Below are positions 23,886 to 34,553 of a DNA stretch of 64,000 bases, piece after piece; positions within the stretch are counted from its first letter, which is position 1, and every line of letters begins with the position of its first letter. The stretch is from Neostapfia colusana. Its lineage: Eukaryota > Streptophyta > Magnoliopsida > Poales > Poaceae. The notes beneath the pieces were generated by a model. The model made no database searches, had not been told where the DNA came from, and saw only the letters and a program-made list of their open reading frames with translations. The stretch is from NCBI GenBank assembly GCA_030760725.1, contig JASWHV010000008.1, positions 34,630,720 to 34,694,719 on the forward strand, in the 5' to 3' direction. A program made the position numbers and the translations under genes.

Positions 23886-23930
23886 TCCCTCCCCCCTTAA
23901 AAGAATCTCGTCCCGAGATTATAAAAGAAG
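23886..23930 (-). other. Polypurine tract and hairpin of C
   Basis: In minus sense: AATCTCGGGACGAGATTC, then TTTTAAGGGGGGAGGGA directly against the LTR start. The perfect arms AATCTCG and CGAGATT enclose GGA. Confidence 0.85.
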
Positions 23931-23951
23931 AGATAGCGATGTAATAGGGAC

Positions 23952-26900
23952 TTACCCGTGTTGAGAAGCCATGAACTCCGGGTAATTTGAGCGAAGGAAC
24001 TCCTCGCTCTCCCACGTCGCTTCCTCGGCGGTGTGGATGCTCCAGAGTATTTTGTAGAACCACAACGTTCTGCTGCGTGTGGTTCTGGCTTTCTCTTCAA
24101 GAATTCCCACCGGATATTCATCATATGTTAAATCCGGTTTCAGCTCGCCGATGTCTTCGGTAGGAACAGCAGCTGTATGCTTCAAGCATTTTCGCAGTTG
24201 CGAAACATGGAAAATATCATGGACACCAGCCAGAGATGCCGGTAGTTCCAATCGATACGCCGCTGGTCCACACTTCTCGGTGATAGCGTAGGGTCCAATA
24301 AAACGGGGAGCGAGCTTCCCCTTCACACCGAATCGGAGCACGCCCTTCATTGGAGACACGCGGAGGTACACGTGTTCCCCAACGTCAAAGTGCAACGGCC
24401 TACGCCTCTTATCAGCGTAGCTCTTCTGTCGGGATTGAGCGGCCCTCAAATTGGCTTGAATTGTTCGAACGCGCTCTTCGGCGTCGTTCACCACATCAAC
24501 TCCGAATGTGACCCTTTCACCGGACTCGCACCAATTTAATGGGGTGCGGCATTTACGACCATAGAGAGCTTCGTAAGGTGCCATTTTGATACTCGCCTGA
24601 TAACCGTTGTTGTACGAGAATTCCGCCAATGGTAGGTGATCATCCCAGTTCCTACCATGGTGGATGGCACATGCTCTCAACATGTCTTCCAGAACTTGAT
24701 TCACCCTCTCTGTCTGGCCATCTGTCTGAGGGTGATAGGCGGAGCTCCTGATCAACTTAGTACCCAATGCAGCGTGTAGCTGCTCCCAAAAGCGAGACAC
24801 AAATAATGCACCTCGATCTGAGACAATGGTCTTGGGTACCCCGTATAGGCATAGAATCTTCGCTATGTATAGCTCCGCATATTTACTGGCATTGTAACGT
24901 GTATTCACCGGAATGAAGTGAGCCGTCTTGGTTAACCGATCAACGATTACCCATATGGAATCATGCTTGTTGGCTGTTAGGGGTAATCCCACAATGAAAT
25001 CCATGCTCACATCTTCCCATTTCCATGTCAGGATCTTCAGGGGTTGCAACAGCCCTGATTTCTTCATGTGATCAGCTTTCACTCGTCTACACGTATCGCA
25101 CTCGGATACGTACTTAGCTACCTCCCGCTTCATCCGTGTCCACCAAAATTTCTTTTTCAAATCTTGGTACATTTTGTTGCTGCCCGGATGAATGGAGTAT
25201 TTGGACAAGTGAGCTTCATCGAGGATCTTTTTCCTCAACTCAATATCTCGGGGTACGACTATGCGGTCATTGAACCACAACGTCCCCTCACCATCTTTCC
25301 GGAAACATTTGATCTCCCCATTGTCAATTCGTCTCCGGAGATGTGCCATGCCTTTATCATTTTTCTGAGCTGCAATGATGTCCTCCCTAATAGTAGGGAC
25401 GAGGGCAAGGTTGTACAGCGATCCATAAGGAACCAAGTATAAACTTGGCTCTTCCTCCTCCACCGGTGTAATGGTGAGGTGATGGACATGTGATTTCCGA
25501 CTCAGCGCGTCGGCAACCACATTCGCCTTGCCGGGGTGGTAATGGATCTCAATCTCATAATCTTTGATCAGTTCTAACCACCTCCTCTGCCTCATGTTCA
25601 GCTCCTTCTGGGTGAAAATGTATTTCAAGCTCTTGTGGTCGGTGTAGAGATGCACCAAGTTCCCCAGGAGATAGTGCCTCCACATTTTCAGCGCCAACAC
25701 CACGGCAGCAAGTTCAAGATCGTGAGTCGGGTAGTGCTGCTCATGGTTCCGAAGTTGGCGTGAGCCATAAGCGACCACACGTCCTTCCTGCATCAACACG
25801 CAGCCGAGCCCAATACCGGACGCGTCACAATACACGTCGAAGGGCTTTGTTGTATCCGGCTGAGCTAATACCGGGGCTGTTGTGAGATGCTTCACCAGTG
25901 TTCGGAACGCTCCTTCACACGCCGTGTTCCAAACATATTTTGTCCCTTTCTTCAGCAACTCTGTCATCGGCTTAGCGAGCTTGGAGAAACTTGGAATGAA
26001 TCTCCGGTAGTATCCCGCTAACCCGAGGAAGCTTCTGACTTCATGAACTGAAGTGGGAGCTTTCCATTTCAACACTTGCTCGATTTTACTTGGGTCAACC
26101 GCAATGCCTTCAGCTGAGATGATATGTCCCAAGAATGGCACTTGGCTGATCCAAAATTCGCATTTGCTGAACTCGGCGTAGAGCTTGTGGTCTCGCAATC
26201 GTTGAAGAACGATCCGTAAGTGTTCGGCATGCTCGGCTTCTGTCTTGGAGTAAACCAAGATATCGTCGATGAACACTACCACAAACTGGTCCAGCTCCGG
26301 CATGAACACCGAGTTCATGAGATACATAAAATGGGCTGGAGCATTTGTGAGGCCAAAGGACATGACGAGATATTCATATAAGCCGTATCTCGTCGAGAAC
26401 GCCGTCTTCGGGATATCCTCCGCCCGGATCTTGATCTGGTGATATCCAGAGCGAAGGTCCATCTTTGAGAATACACTTGCCCCCACAAGTTGATCAAACA
26501 AGATGTCAATACGGGGCAGGGGGTACTTATTCTTGATGGTGACGGCGTTGAGCGGCCGGTAATCCACACACAGCCTCAGGGTTTCATCCTTCTTCTTTAC
26601 AAATAGCGCCGAGCATCCCCAAGGCGAGGAACTCGGCCTAATGAAACCCTTGCTCAACAGATCATTGAGCTGTTCTTTTAATTCAGCCAGCTCATTTGGA
26701 GCCATCTTGTACGGTCTCCGTGATATGGGCGTAGTCCCGGGTGCAAGTTCAATCTTGAACTCGACATCCCGCTCAGGTGGCATGCCCGGAAGATCATCCG
26801 GGAACACATCAGGATACTCCCGGACTACGGGGATGTCTTCTAACTTGAGAACTTCAGCATTATTAATTGCTAAAACTTCCCGGACTGGCGTGTCTAACAC

Positions 26901-27257
26901 CATGGAATGCGGACGGTGGAATGGAGAATTTAAGTGAACCGTCCGTGTCCGAGTCTCTAGGACAGCGACATGGTATTGCAGCCATGACATCCCTAAGATT
27001 GCATCAATCTTTTGTCCCATAAGGATTATCAAGGTGGTGGGATATAGCTTCCCACCTAAGCACAGAGGTGCCTTTGGAATCATCATATTAGCTGAAATCT
27101 TCCCTCCCGGTGAGCATATCATATAAGTACAGTCGGTTGGGAAGACTTGCAATTGATGTTTAGCCATGTAGGATGCACTTATAAAGTTGTGGGTTGCACC
27201 AGAATCAAATAATATGACGATGGCTTGATTGATGAGAGTAAACGTACCCGCCAGCAC
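23952..27257 (-). CDS. pol: Element C pol: protease, RT, RNase H, integrase, chromodomain
   Basis: An open frame of 1101 codons. In order: aspartic protease (LFDSGATHNFI near residues 15-25), reverse transcriptase (LRLCVDYRPLNAVTIKN and the FIDD active site at 26262-26273), RNase H (FDVYCDASGIGLG, LYTDHKSLKYIFTQ), the integrase HHCC finger (H...H...CDTCRRVK), the D,D35E core (MDFIVGLP, IVSDRGALF, SSAYHPQTDGQTERVN), the GPY/F-like motif and a chromodomain (LWFYKILWSIHTAEEATW). All visible catalytic motifs are kept. The true start is not the first codon given here: pol continues from gag, and a 1-base loss near 27265 (gag-protease border) separates the frames. It may have been supplied as a gag-pol fusion when the element was active. 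Confidence 0.9.
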   Translation of the reverse strand: MLAGTFTLINQAIVILFDSGATHNFISASYMAKHQLQVFPTDCTYMICSPGGKISANMMIPKAPLCLGGKLYPTTLIILMGQKIDAILGMSWLQYHVAVLETRTRTVHLNSPFHRPHSMVLDTPVREVLAINNAEVLKLEDIPVVREYPDVFPDDLPGMPPERDVEFKIELAPGTTPISRRPYKMAPNELAELKEQLNDLLSKGFIRPSSSPWGCSALFVKKKDETLRLCVDYRPLNAVTIKNKYPLPRIDILFDQLVGASVFSKMDLRSGYHQIKIRAEDIPKTAFSTRYGLYEYLVMSFGLTNAPAHFMYLMNSVFMPELDQFVVVFIDDILVYSKTEAEHAEHLRIVLQRLRDHKLYAEFSKCEFWISQVPFLGHIISAEGIAVDPSKIEQVLKWKAPTSVHEVRSFLGLAGYYRRFIPSFSKLAKPMTELLKKGTKYVWNTACEGAFRTLVKHLTTAPVLAQPDTTKPFDVYCDASGIGLGCVLMQEGRVVAYGSRQLRNHEQHYPTHDLELAAVVLALKMWRHYLLGNLVHLYTDHKSLKYIFTQKELNMRQRRWLELIKDYEIEIHYHPGKANVVADALSRKSHVHHLTITPVEEEEPSLYLVPYGSLYNLALVPTIREDIIAAQKNDKGMAHLRRRIDNGEIKCFRKDGEGTLWFNDRIVVPRDIELRKKILDEAHLSKYSIHPGSNKMYQDLKKKFWWTRMKREVAKYVSECDTCRRVKADHMKKSGLLQPLKILTWKWEDVSMDFIVGLPLTANKHDSIWVIVDRLTKTAHFIPVNTRYNASKYAELYIAKILCLYGVPKTIVSDRGALFVSRFWEQLHAALGTKLIRSSAYHPQTDGQTERVNQVLEDMLRACAIHHGRNWDDHLPLAEFSYNNGYQASIKMAPYEALYGRKCRTPLNWCESGERVTFGVDVVNDAEERVRTIQANLRAAQSRQKSYADKRRRPLHFDVGEHVYLRVSPMKGVLRFGVKGKLAPRFIGPYAITEKCGPAAYRLELPASLAGVHDIFHVSQLRKCLKHTAAVPTEDIGELKPDLTYDEYPVGILEEKARTTRSRTLWFYKILWSIHTAEEATWESEEFLRSNYPEFMASQHG

Positions 27258-28484
27258 GTTGTCCCCTCTGGGGCGTCCTCATTGTCGAGGTTGCGTACGC
27301 CTCCAGTCCGCTGACCAACCTTCTTCACCGGAGGTCGGCCTCGAGCACCGCCCTGGAGCTGGGCTTGCCCGCTGCTCTGCTGCCCCTGGGGACAGTCCTT
27401 CGCAAAGTGGCCCGCTTGGCCACACGTGAAGCAGGTGAAACGGGGCGGTCCCCCGCTAATCGGTGGACGGAAACCCGGGGCGCGTTGTGGCGGTGGAAAC
27501 GCCCGGGATACCGTCTGCTGCTGCTGCTGTCTTGGTGGTGGCATCGGCGGACGGAACGGGGGTGCTTGGAACGAACGTCCCCCGAACTGTTGAGGTCGCG
27601 CCGGTGGACGCCACTGCTGCCCGGATGGTGTCCGATACACCATACGGTACTTCTGGGGAGCGCCACTCCCACCGCTGCTAGGTGGAGCGCTGCGCTTCCT
27701 CTGCTCAGCTGCTAACTCCCGCTGAGCATCCTCTTGCATGATGGCGGCATTGACTAGGTCGTTGAATGTGCCGCGGTTCCACTGTACGAGGTGGGTCTTC
27801 ATTTCGGGGTGTAACCCCCGATAGAAGTGCTCCCTCTTCTTCTCCTCCGTGGAGATGTAGTCTGACGCATACTGCGCCAGATGGTTGAAGGCACGGGAGT
27901 AGTCGTGGGCACTCCTCCCGCCCTGCTTCAGTTCCAAAAATTCTTGGAACTTTCTCTTCATTATTCCGGGAGGAATGTGATAGGCGTCGGAACGCCTCCC
28001 GGAACTCTTGCCATTCCACGGCATGGCCAGCCGGACGTGAGGCGACATAATTCGCCCACCACGCACCAGCGGCACCGTGGAGCTGCTGTGCTGCGAACAG
28101 TGTCTTCTGCCGCTCCGTACACTGGAGCAGCCCGAACTTGGACTCGATAGTCCGCAGCCAGTTGTCCGCCTCCAGTGGTTCTCCAGCTTCGGTGAACACC
28201 GGAGGGTGCGTACTCATGAAATCCGAGTACGACACTTCGCGGGGCTCACGAGGCCCTCGCTCTTGACGTCCTCCCGCCTGGGACGTATTCTGCACGATCG
28301 TGCGGAGCAGGTCGGTCTGCTCCTCACGACCTCCCACCAATGCCGCTATCACATCCGCTAGAGTAAGCGGAGGCGGCGGTGGTGGCTGCTGCTGCGGGGT
28401 GCTGTCGTAGGCCGGTGGCTGGGAGTCATCGCCTCCACCTTGGCTAGAGCCACCAACCTCGTGCGTGGTCCTAGTACGAACCAT
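27179..28484 (-). pseudogene. gag: Element C gag (frameshifted)
   Basis: The likely start is the ATG at 28484 (MVRTRTTHEVGG), because the same MxRTRxxxxVGGxSQGG opening is seen in D and because GGTTGCAG directly precedes it. An upstream extension of the open frame has no family support. There is a Gln/Pro-rich N-terminus, then the retrotransposon gag domain (WLRTIESKFGLLQCT, GAWWANYVAS, SRAFNHLAQYA), then the CCHC knuckle CFTCGQAGHFAKDC (near 27435-27394). An extra base near 27985 shifts the frame in the middle of the gag domain. A second, opposite shift near 27265 lies at the protease border. Confidence 0.85.
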
Positions 28485-30306
28485 CTGCAACCATACGACA
28501 TTAACCATCAGTCCCGCAACATTTTGCATGCAGTCCAATAGAACTGGGCGGAAAAACATTATGACAACAAAACATGCGAAATATCTCGTAAGTAGATAAT
28601 GTAATAACTTTGCACAAGCTACACCATTACCAGACCAAACACAAGTTAGTTTAATCCAACTTGATGAACCCCCTCTTTGGAAGCTCACCATAACTGGGTT
28701 TGGTCTCTACGAGACATTATTATTGCGTTGTCATCACGTATAACACCCTTAGGGTACAACACCCTCTCCAGTGAGTTCAACTGTCATTCTTCTGTCAGAA
28801 TGACCAGTTTCTACCTATTCCAAGTTTTGATCTGGTTCTGGGCATTTTCTTGACTCAAGTTGAATACCAAAGTTAAATTTAACTTCAGTATCTTTCCAAC
28901 GAGTACTCATTTGCCCCCAGATCAGGTTTGGTTAAAAAGTTATGCTAATTCAAATTCAGCAGAATTTCTGGAAGAATTTTTAACAGCACCTCCCTTGGAA
29001 GTGGCTGTTTTCAACCCTGGTTTCCCCTGAAATCCGTGCTGAAATTTCAGAAACTTTGAATTGCAAAGATGTCACACATCTTCTACTCTTTCTAAGGATG
29101 TATTATATGACAATTTTAGATTTTTCTACTGGGAGTTATATTTGAAAAAAAAAACAGATCAGTTCAGAGGATGTTTTACTCTGCCCTGGTTCTGGACAGT
29201 TTACATTTCTCTGGGCTTTAAGCCATCTTCAGGTGAGTTTCAGCTCTGGAAGTCCACAACAAAGTTGTAGAGTACCTCAATGCCTTTCCAGAGCTATGTA
29301 GCACACCTCCCTGGGCTAAAAGACCGGTGAGTTACGCCCTGTTGAAGATCAGCAAACATGCTGCCCAAAACAGAGCACTCTGTTTTTCAGTCTTTTTGGA
29401 ACTACAATCATCACTATCCCATTCTTATACCCAACCAGGGTCCTAAATGTTGAACCTATAGATTTTTAATTCTTTGTTATCGTTATACTCATGCATATAC
29501 GTACAATATCTCGGTACTACGCTCCTAACCGGATCATACCGGCATATACGTCTCGAGTGTGGCACTAAACGGTCTCTCGCACACGTTTTCTACACGGATA
29601 CATACGTGGTTAGTACCTGCAGAAGACCACACAATGATGGTGCACTCAAAGGTTGTTCATTTCAGGCAGTTCCATATTTAAAAGTAAATACAAACGCCCG
29701 TATCATTGTCATACGGCCGTTCTTGAGCTAAGTCACGTCTCAAGGCACGTGATCGTGTTTCAACACCACACGACGGGGAACCCGAGTATGTCATGAACGG
29801 GTCGTCACGGTTGTGAATGTTATCAACCCAACAGATACCACCTACTGCCCTGCAGGGCACGCCGATGGCAAGCGCTGCGTATGTCCTCCTGGGCTATTTC
29901 CAGACGAACACACTCTCACGTTACTGACCACGCGATGGGGTCTCCACTTACTTGCCTAATGCACGCTAGGGATCAGCATTTCATATGAACTCGGGAACAT
30001 GAAGAGTTCAAGAGGTTCATATTAACGTCTCACACCAAGCTGTGAGATCAATCCCTGAACCACGTTCCTCGTCAGGGAGAGCTAACCGAAATTGAACCGC
30101 TTTCGGTGGCGTTCCTTACCATACTTACCAGAGCGTAGGTGCGTCGTTACATAATTGAAATTCAGAATTATAACACATAAGTTAGTCTTTGCCACTTTAA
30201 GTAACTATGCTAATATAGTCCTTACTTGGACAACTACCGAATCCTCACAGTATACCTAAGTTTTTCCCATAATGCAGTTCTTTAGTACTGTGCTATCCCC
30301 ACTGCA
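28485..30306 (-). other. Element C leader between primer site and gag
   Basis: 1.8 kb without a credible coding frame. B and D carry orf0 at the corresponding place; none is recognisable here. The sequence is AT-rich, with repeated short strings of the kind ttctggaa/ttccaga. A near-palindrome, acagagcactctgt, lies at 29370-29383 and is also present in the D leader. The leader ends in an AG acceptor-like site at the gag ATG. Confidence 0.6.
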
Positions 30307-30318
30307 GCTCTGATACCA
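30307..30318 (-). other. Primer-binding site of C (tRNA-Met type)
   Basis: Minus-strand TGGTATCAGAGC, three bases inside the 5' LTR end. This is the standard initiator tRNA-Met site of plant LTR retrotransposons. Confidence 0.9.
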
Positions 30319-30578
30319 GGCTGTGGCGGACCGGAATCCGCTCATCCAGGATCGCAGAGGGTGGTGCCACGCGATGCGACATCCGACAGCACACGTCATA
30401 AGAACATAATATATTACATGGGAAAACAACTGAAACTGTACAAACAGGTACAAACTTCAGTTACAACTATTGTTTATATTACACAGCGGAAGACTACACT
30501 ATACAACTCACGCCCATCTATTTAGCAAAAGTTGGTTGCCCAGCCCTAGGGCAACCCACACTAGCTGCACTCCTCAGC

Positions 30579-30676
30579 TCAGCGCGGCGTGTACGGCTCC
30601 CACTCAGCCGTGGTCCCCGACGAAGGGTAACCCTCACCGGTGGACTCGTACTCCGAGTCCGTTGGTGTCTCCTCAG
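30579..30676 (-). CDS. LTR minigene, terminal exon (C 5' LTR)
   Basis: Same exon as at 19960-20057. The acceptor CAG is kept and the frame is open to TGA. It is paired with the middle exon at 31702-31779. Confidence 0.5.
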
Positions 30677-31701
30677 CTGAAAAACACTTAAGCAGCAACC
30701 ATGAGCACGAAGGCTCAGCAAGGCTTAACCGACTCACCTAAGCATGAAACTCTACATGAGGTATACCAAGACATAGGTTGGTAACATTTCAGCAAAACGA
30801 CACGCCTACAAGTTCATCCTTAGTTCATCTTTTAGCAACAAATTAACAGTTCATGAAATCTGAAATTTAGTAAGCAGTATTTGGTAGCAAACATGTAGCA
30901 GTACAATTAAATCAACCAGCAATATTGAATCAACATGTTTCATCCATTAATCTACGTTACGACACAGTGAACAAGCAGTACTCGTCACCGCGAGGGACGG
31001 TGAATCGACTCGATATACACCTGCAGGGAAAACCCAAAGAGCACGTCACGTACGCCCACCCGTGGAGCTGCACAGCACGCTCACTCGATGTCGTACGGGA
31101 CAACCTTTCACCCAACAGCCCAAACGTCGAACCGGTCGCACCGAAACGAGCAGGAGGTTCCCCACACGGAGCATCTCTCTATGCCCGTTGGCAGATTTCC
31201 ACCTTGCTGCCCTCAACCTACACCTATAAATCGGTGTGCTATGCCTCGACGCCCGGAGGTTTAGGCTACATCGGTTTATCGGGGCCCATATATCCGATAT
31301 GCCTTCGGTACGTTCAATACTTGTTCAGCAGGGCCGCACACGGATCGGTCCTCAATCGACACGGGCAGAGCTGCGCCCACAAGACTCTCTCTTGCTGCGC
31401 CCTAGCCCCTGCCTAGTCTCATTTTTATTACTAAAGTGATCTCACATCACTCAACAGAACCCGTGTGTCCCAAGCCTATCTCGCGAGTAGATTCCAACTA
31501 CTCGACTTGTACCGAAGTCCTATGACTCATTAAGCATAGCCTGTCTACTCGAGGTCCTTGACACTACCCTCACTCTTTTAGGAACCTTTGGTTATGCAAC
31601 TGGGGTTTCATTCATCCTATACCTAATGCACATACATACTTCATATGACACATGTAAACAAAGTAAGATTTATAAAAGGGTTAATGCAAACCGGGGCTTG
31701 C

Positions 31702-31779
31702 CTTGTTGCTGCTGGTCAGGAGTTAGTTCTTCGTCCGGAAGGAGGAAGTCCAGCACTTCCGGAGTCTCTTCTTCAACGG
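31702..31779 (-). CDS. LTR minigene, middle exon (C 5' LTR)
   Basis: Identical to the copy at 21082-21159, including the GC donor. The motif is VEEETPEVLDF. Confidence 0.5.
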
Positions 31780-32870
31780 CTACACGTTAATGAAATACTA
31801 TACGTTAATTTAGATGCAAATGTGAGTTTTAGAGTAAAACTTCTACTATTGGTTCTAATAACCAGCCTCTAACCCTGGAACTTTGTTTAAGAATTTAAAT
31901 ATGAACTGGTGTTGGTGGTTTGGCTTGGACTTAGTCACATGGTTAAATGCTAAGTGGTTTCCCCCCTTTTCCATCTTAATCCCTTAAGTGGGTAAACAGG
32001 ACAGGGGTGATCTAGAGCTCCAATGGAGCTGAGAATTTTCGTGTGAGTTCCTTGTCACAAGAAAACCCTCTGGACCAAACCTTAGCACTTTTCATGGAGT
32101 GGTTTGCTCAGAATAATTTCCTTAGCAAATAAGCAAGGAAGAACTTATTCTGAGGTAATACCCCTGTTCATACACAACTTAGTGAACTATAATTTCAATT
32201 ATAGCTCCTAGAGTTTGCATGAATTTTCCTAGCATTTTTGGAGTCAAGGTTTGCCCAGAATTGAATTTCCAAGTTTTGGAAATTCTCTGAAAATGTTTCT
32301 GTATTCAAATGAACACAGCACCTTCCAATTTGAATTGCTCTGACCAAATCAACTCCAAATGGTCTGAAACTTTTACAGGGGTTTACTAATGTCCTATAGA
32401 ACATCCTGGCAAAATTTGGGGATTTTTGGATGAACCAAACTCCCTCTAAAATTCTTTTGCTAAAAAGCTTTAAAGAATTTTCCAGAATTAATTAATGGGT
32501 TTCATACAAATTGGGTTGTATATTTGAACAGAGCTAGGCAAGTTGAATCGAACCCAATTTGAATCACTAAATTTGGAGCTTCCTAGCAAAAGTTATGGAG
32601 CTCTAAAGTTTGAGGAATTTCTGGAATTTGAATTAATCGGGAAAAGTTTAAATTTCTGACAGCGGGCCTGGCTCCCACGTGTCATCACCTCGGCTGCGCC
32701 ACACGGGGCCACAGGATTGTTTTCCGCGCGTTCACAGCCGATCCGGTGCAACAGAAAATCCTCATCCTGTGCCACGAGGGACTGACGAGCGGGCCCGGCC
32801 GGCTCGTCTTCTTCCTCGCGCCCGCCCCTTTTCCCGCGCCGCTCCCTCGCCGGCACACTTCCGAAGCTCG

Positions 32871-32950
32871 CCGGACTCGGTCTCCCGACCGCCTCCCGGC
32901 CGGAAACTCGCCGGACTCGGTCTCCCGACCGCCTCCCGGCCGGAAACTCG
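32871..32950. repeat. 40-bp tandem duplication in C 5' LTR
   Basis: Two copies of a 40-base unit starting ccggactcggtctcccgacc lie end to end. The other C LTR has one copy (near 22250), so the second arose after insertion or during reverse transcription. Confidence 0.85.
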
Positions 32951-34553
32951 CCGCCTGGGCCTACTTTCGCGCGCTGAACACGCTGGTACCGCCTGCTCCG
33001 GCCGGCAATGGCCCTAACCTAGCCGGCGACGGTGCTGCGGCTCGACAACCCTTCGGTCACGTTGCCAGGACAGTTTAGCCCGCCAAAACATCGGTGGATC
33101 GGCGCTATAGCACCAGTGGGTGCTAGGGAAGCTTGTCATGGTGGTGAGACTGCCCGGAGAGGGCTCTATCCTAGGTCTCATCGTGAGCCCGACCTTTCCC
33201 GCCATAATCGCGGCTGGAAAACCGGGAAATACGCCGGCTACAGCTAAAATTACGCTAGGGTTGCGAAGCAAACTTGGGCGCCGTCAAGTCTAGCTCCTGT
33301 GTGCACAGTTTAGTGAACTGATGCCGAGAAGGGAGTGGGAATTTGGAGGTCTCATACCGGAACGTTGTTCTGTGGTCGCCGACGGAGTTTCTCCAAATTC
33401 TTGCTCAACGGTTCTCGGTTGGTCCTGTGGTTTGGGTGGGAGCAGCGGTGCTCACCGGCGCGTCCGAGACTGTCCTTGCTCAGCCGTGAAAGGCCCTCTG
33501 TTGGGCTACCACCGTGAGCCGAGTGGTGGCGGTTTCTCGGGTATTGCTCGGAAACGTGGAGCTAAGGTTGGGGAAGGGCCGAACTCGACTGCTCTCGTGC
33601 CGAGGAGGTAGAGGACGAGCAGCTGGTGTAGTTTTGTGGCTAGGAGCGGCGCTGCTCGCGGTGAATTTCCGGGTTTTGATCAAACGAAGTCGGCGGCGTG
33701 CGCTCGGTCGTTTTCTTGGGCAACAGAACATGGCGCCTCTGTTCAGCGGTGTAGGTGCGTGATGATCGGCGGAAGCAGCTGGCCAGCTCGAGGGAGGAAG
33801 CAGGAGCTGGCTGCGTCGCCTCACGCGGGGGCGTCCGAAGGATCGGCTCGGTGGCACGCCGGAAGCGTTTGCTTCGGTGAGAAGCCAAACCCGTTCAGCT
33901 GAAACCAATTTTCCCCCACTGACATGTGGGTCCCTCTCCCCTCTAATCCCCTTTCCAATTCTTTTTATTTCTGTTGGCACTCAATTATCTCCAGCTACTC
34001 ACAATTTAATGTGAGACTTAGTCACCAAGTCTTTGTTTGAATTTGAATTCTCAAATTCAAACTTTGTTTGGTTAAATTTGCTTCATATTTAAACTGAAAT
34101 TCAAATTCAGTTTTGAATTCTAGCAAATTTAGCTCGTGACAAGATGAGCTCCAATGGGGATGAAAATTGGTGGGTTTACTCAGAAAAATGTGCTGAGTAT
34201 AGATATGGAGCTAACTTTTGAATTTGGATGATGAAAGTTGCTGCAATTTGAATTTACATTCAAATTGGCCTCTTTTTGAAATAACCCAAAAGTGCCTCAA
34301 AAATTGTTGAATTTGCATGAGCTTTGGACTGAACCTTCCAAAGACTTTTTAAATCCTAGGGGCGAGCTCAACCTCTCATGCTCATGTGTAGAAACCCTAC
34401 ATTGTGAAAGTGAAGGCTTTCCCCTCTAATCATTCTTTTGATGGAGGCCACTTGCTCTTCACAATATTTCACAATCTACCCACAACAAAACTGTTGTGTT
34501 GTGAGGTGCATAAAATTTTTTGCAAGTCCCTTTTCTTGGGCTTTTACACTCTT

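Larger units (their letters stand above)
19703..34548 (-). mobile_element. Element C: Ty3/gypsy chromovirus with 4.2 kb LTRs
   Basis: The LTRs at 19703-23885 (4183 bases) and 30322-34548 (4227 bases) are flanked by CTCTT. Sense is minus. The interior is 6.4 kb: primer site, a long leader without orf0, gag (from 28484), pol (27257-23952), hairpin and polypurine tract. It is the same family as element A. The LTR pair is highly similar; most of the length difference is a 40-base duplication in the right LTR. Two frameshifts, in gag and at the gag-protease border, break the polyprotein, while pol from protease to chromodomain is open. Confidence 0.9.
30322..34548 (-). mobile_element. 5' LTR of element C
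   Basis: It matches the left LTR almost base for base. Visible differences include a 3-base indel near 32101 (tgg present here), the 40-base tandem duplication at 32871-32950, and scattered substitutions. It holds the minigene exons 30579-30676 and 31702-31779. In the last exon the first two bases are CT here and GT in the other LTR, changing one residue but leaving the frame open. Confidence 0.9.

Noticed and set aside
30256..30453. Small minus-strand ORF MYLFVQFQLF... at the LTR end of C
   Set aside because: It spans the U5 and primer-site border. A copy fused to pol of B at 19834 arises only from the insertion junction.
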